From Prevotellaceae bacterium UBA3849 (GTDB lineage: Bacteria; Bacteroidota; Bacteroidia; Bacteroidales; Bacteroidaceae): DNA of 39,254 bases. The notes below the pieces were generated by a model that was given only the letters and a program-made list of their open reading frames with translations, ran no database searches and had not been told where the DNA came from. Shown here one piece after another: positions 39,216-39,254 of this stretch (within the stretch, counting starts at the first letter, position 1; every line of letters starts with the position of its first letter). The position numbers were made by a program, and so were the translations under genes. The stretch covers positions 1 through 39,254 of the forward strand of contig DGHL01000008.1 in NCBI GenBank assembly GCA_002392645.1, given 5' to 3'.

Positions 39216-39254
39216 TGTCAGATTTTTGAATTTGTTTCGAGGGCAGAGTGTCAG

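Overview
The window looks like a chromosomal segment of a Prevotella-type Bacteroidota (order Bacteroidales). Nine promoters fit the Bacteroidota pattern (-7 TAnnTTTG, -33 TTG/TTTG, spacer 19-20 nt). One secreted protein has a C-terminal sorting domain of the type IX secretion (T9SS) kind, and another has the short Prevotella-like tail ending in GIYIMNGNKVVVE. Other typical genes are DHHW/AlgI O-acetylation genes, an OmpA-family porin, a GH43 and a PL1 enzyme. I see no tRNA, rRNA, CRISPR array, transposase or phage gene.

Layout. 1-14.8 kb is minus strand. It holds a small acidic peptide, a 1546-residue modular secreted protein, a 139-residue secreted protein that is mostly dockerin repeats, RdgB, a POT peptide transporter, an M24 aminopeptidase P, and a four-gene O-acetylation block (SGNH esterase, MBOAT/AlgI, two DHHW proteins). 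14.8-15.5 kb is a noncoding, repeat-bearing spacer. 15.5-20.5 kb is a plus-strand accessory cluster of secreted proteins: an unknown 205-residue protein, a Sel1-repeat protein with a T9SS tail, a D/Y-rich protein with an HExxH metalloprotease-like domain, and two cassette-like genes with decayed 3' ends. 20.7-29.7 kb is minus strand: a 1458-residue pectate lyase with Ig-like repeats and a dockerin, then AsnS, an RluB-type pseudouridine synthase with a GYGQNRGG-repeat tail, and PurB. 30.1-31.2 kb is the OmpA porin (plus), 31.4-33.5 kb the GH43 enzyme (minus). 33.7-39.2 kb is the riboflavin operon ribD-ribE-ribBA-ribH followed by a DUF1846 gene.

How the parts work together. The four rib genes cover the dedicated steps from GTP and ribulose-5-phosphate to riboflavin, apart from the intermediate dephosphorylation, which is normally done by a general phosphatase. 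The AlgI/DHHW/SGNH set probably acetylates an extracytoplasmic glycan. PL1 and GH43 act on plant cell-wall polysaccharides (pectin, arabinoxylan); no SusC/SusD pair is present, so this is not a complete utilisation locus.

The most unusual material is: (i) the 15.5-20.8 kb accessory cluster, where a 202-bp direct repeat carrying the terminator and last codons of the pectate-lyase gene flanks a secreted-protein gene, one copy having its terminator hairpin loop inverted, next to a frameshifted copy of the neighbouring metalloprotease domain; and (ii) two in-frame repeat expansions inside the riboflavin operon, one within riboflavin synthase (seven 7-residue units) and one directly after the ribBA stop codon (twelve 9-bp S-[D/E]-X units).
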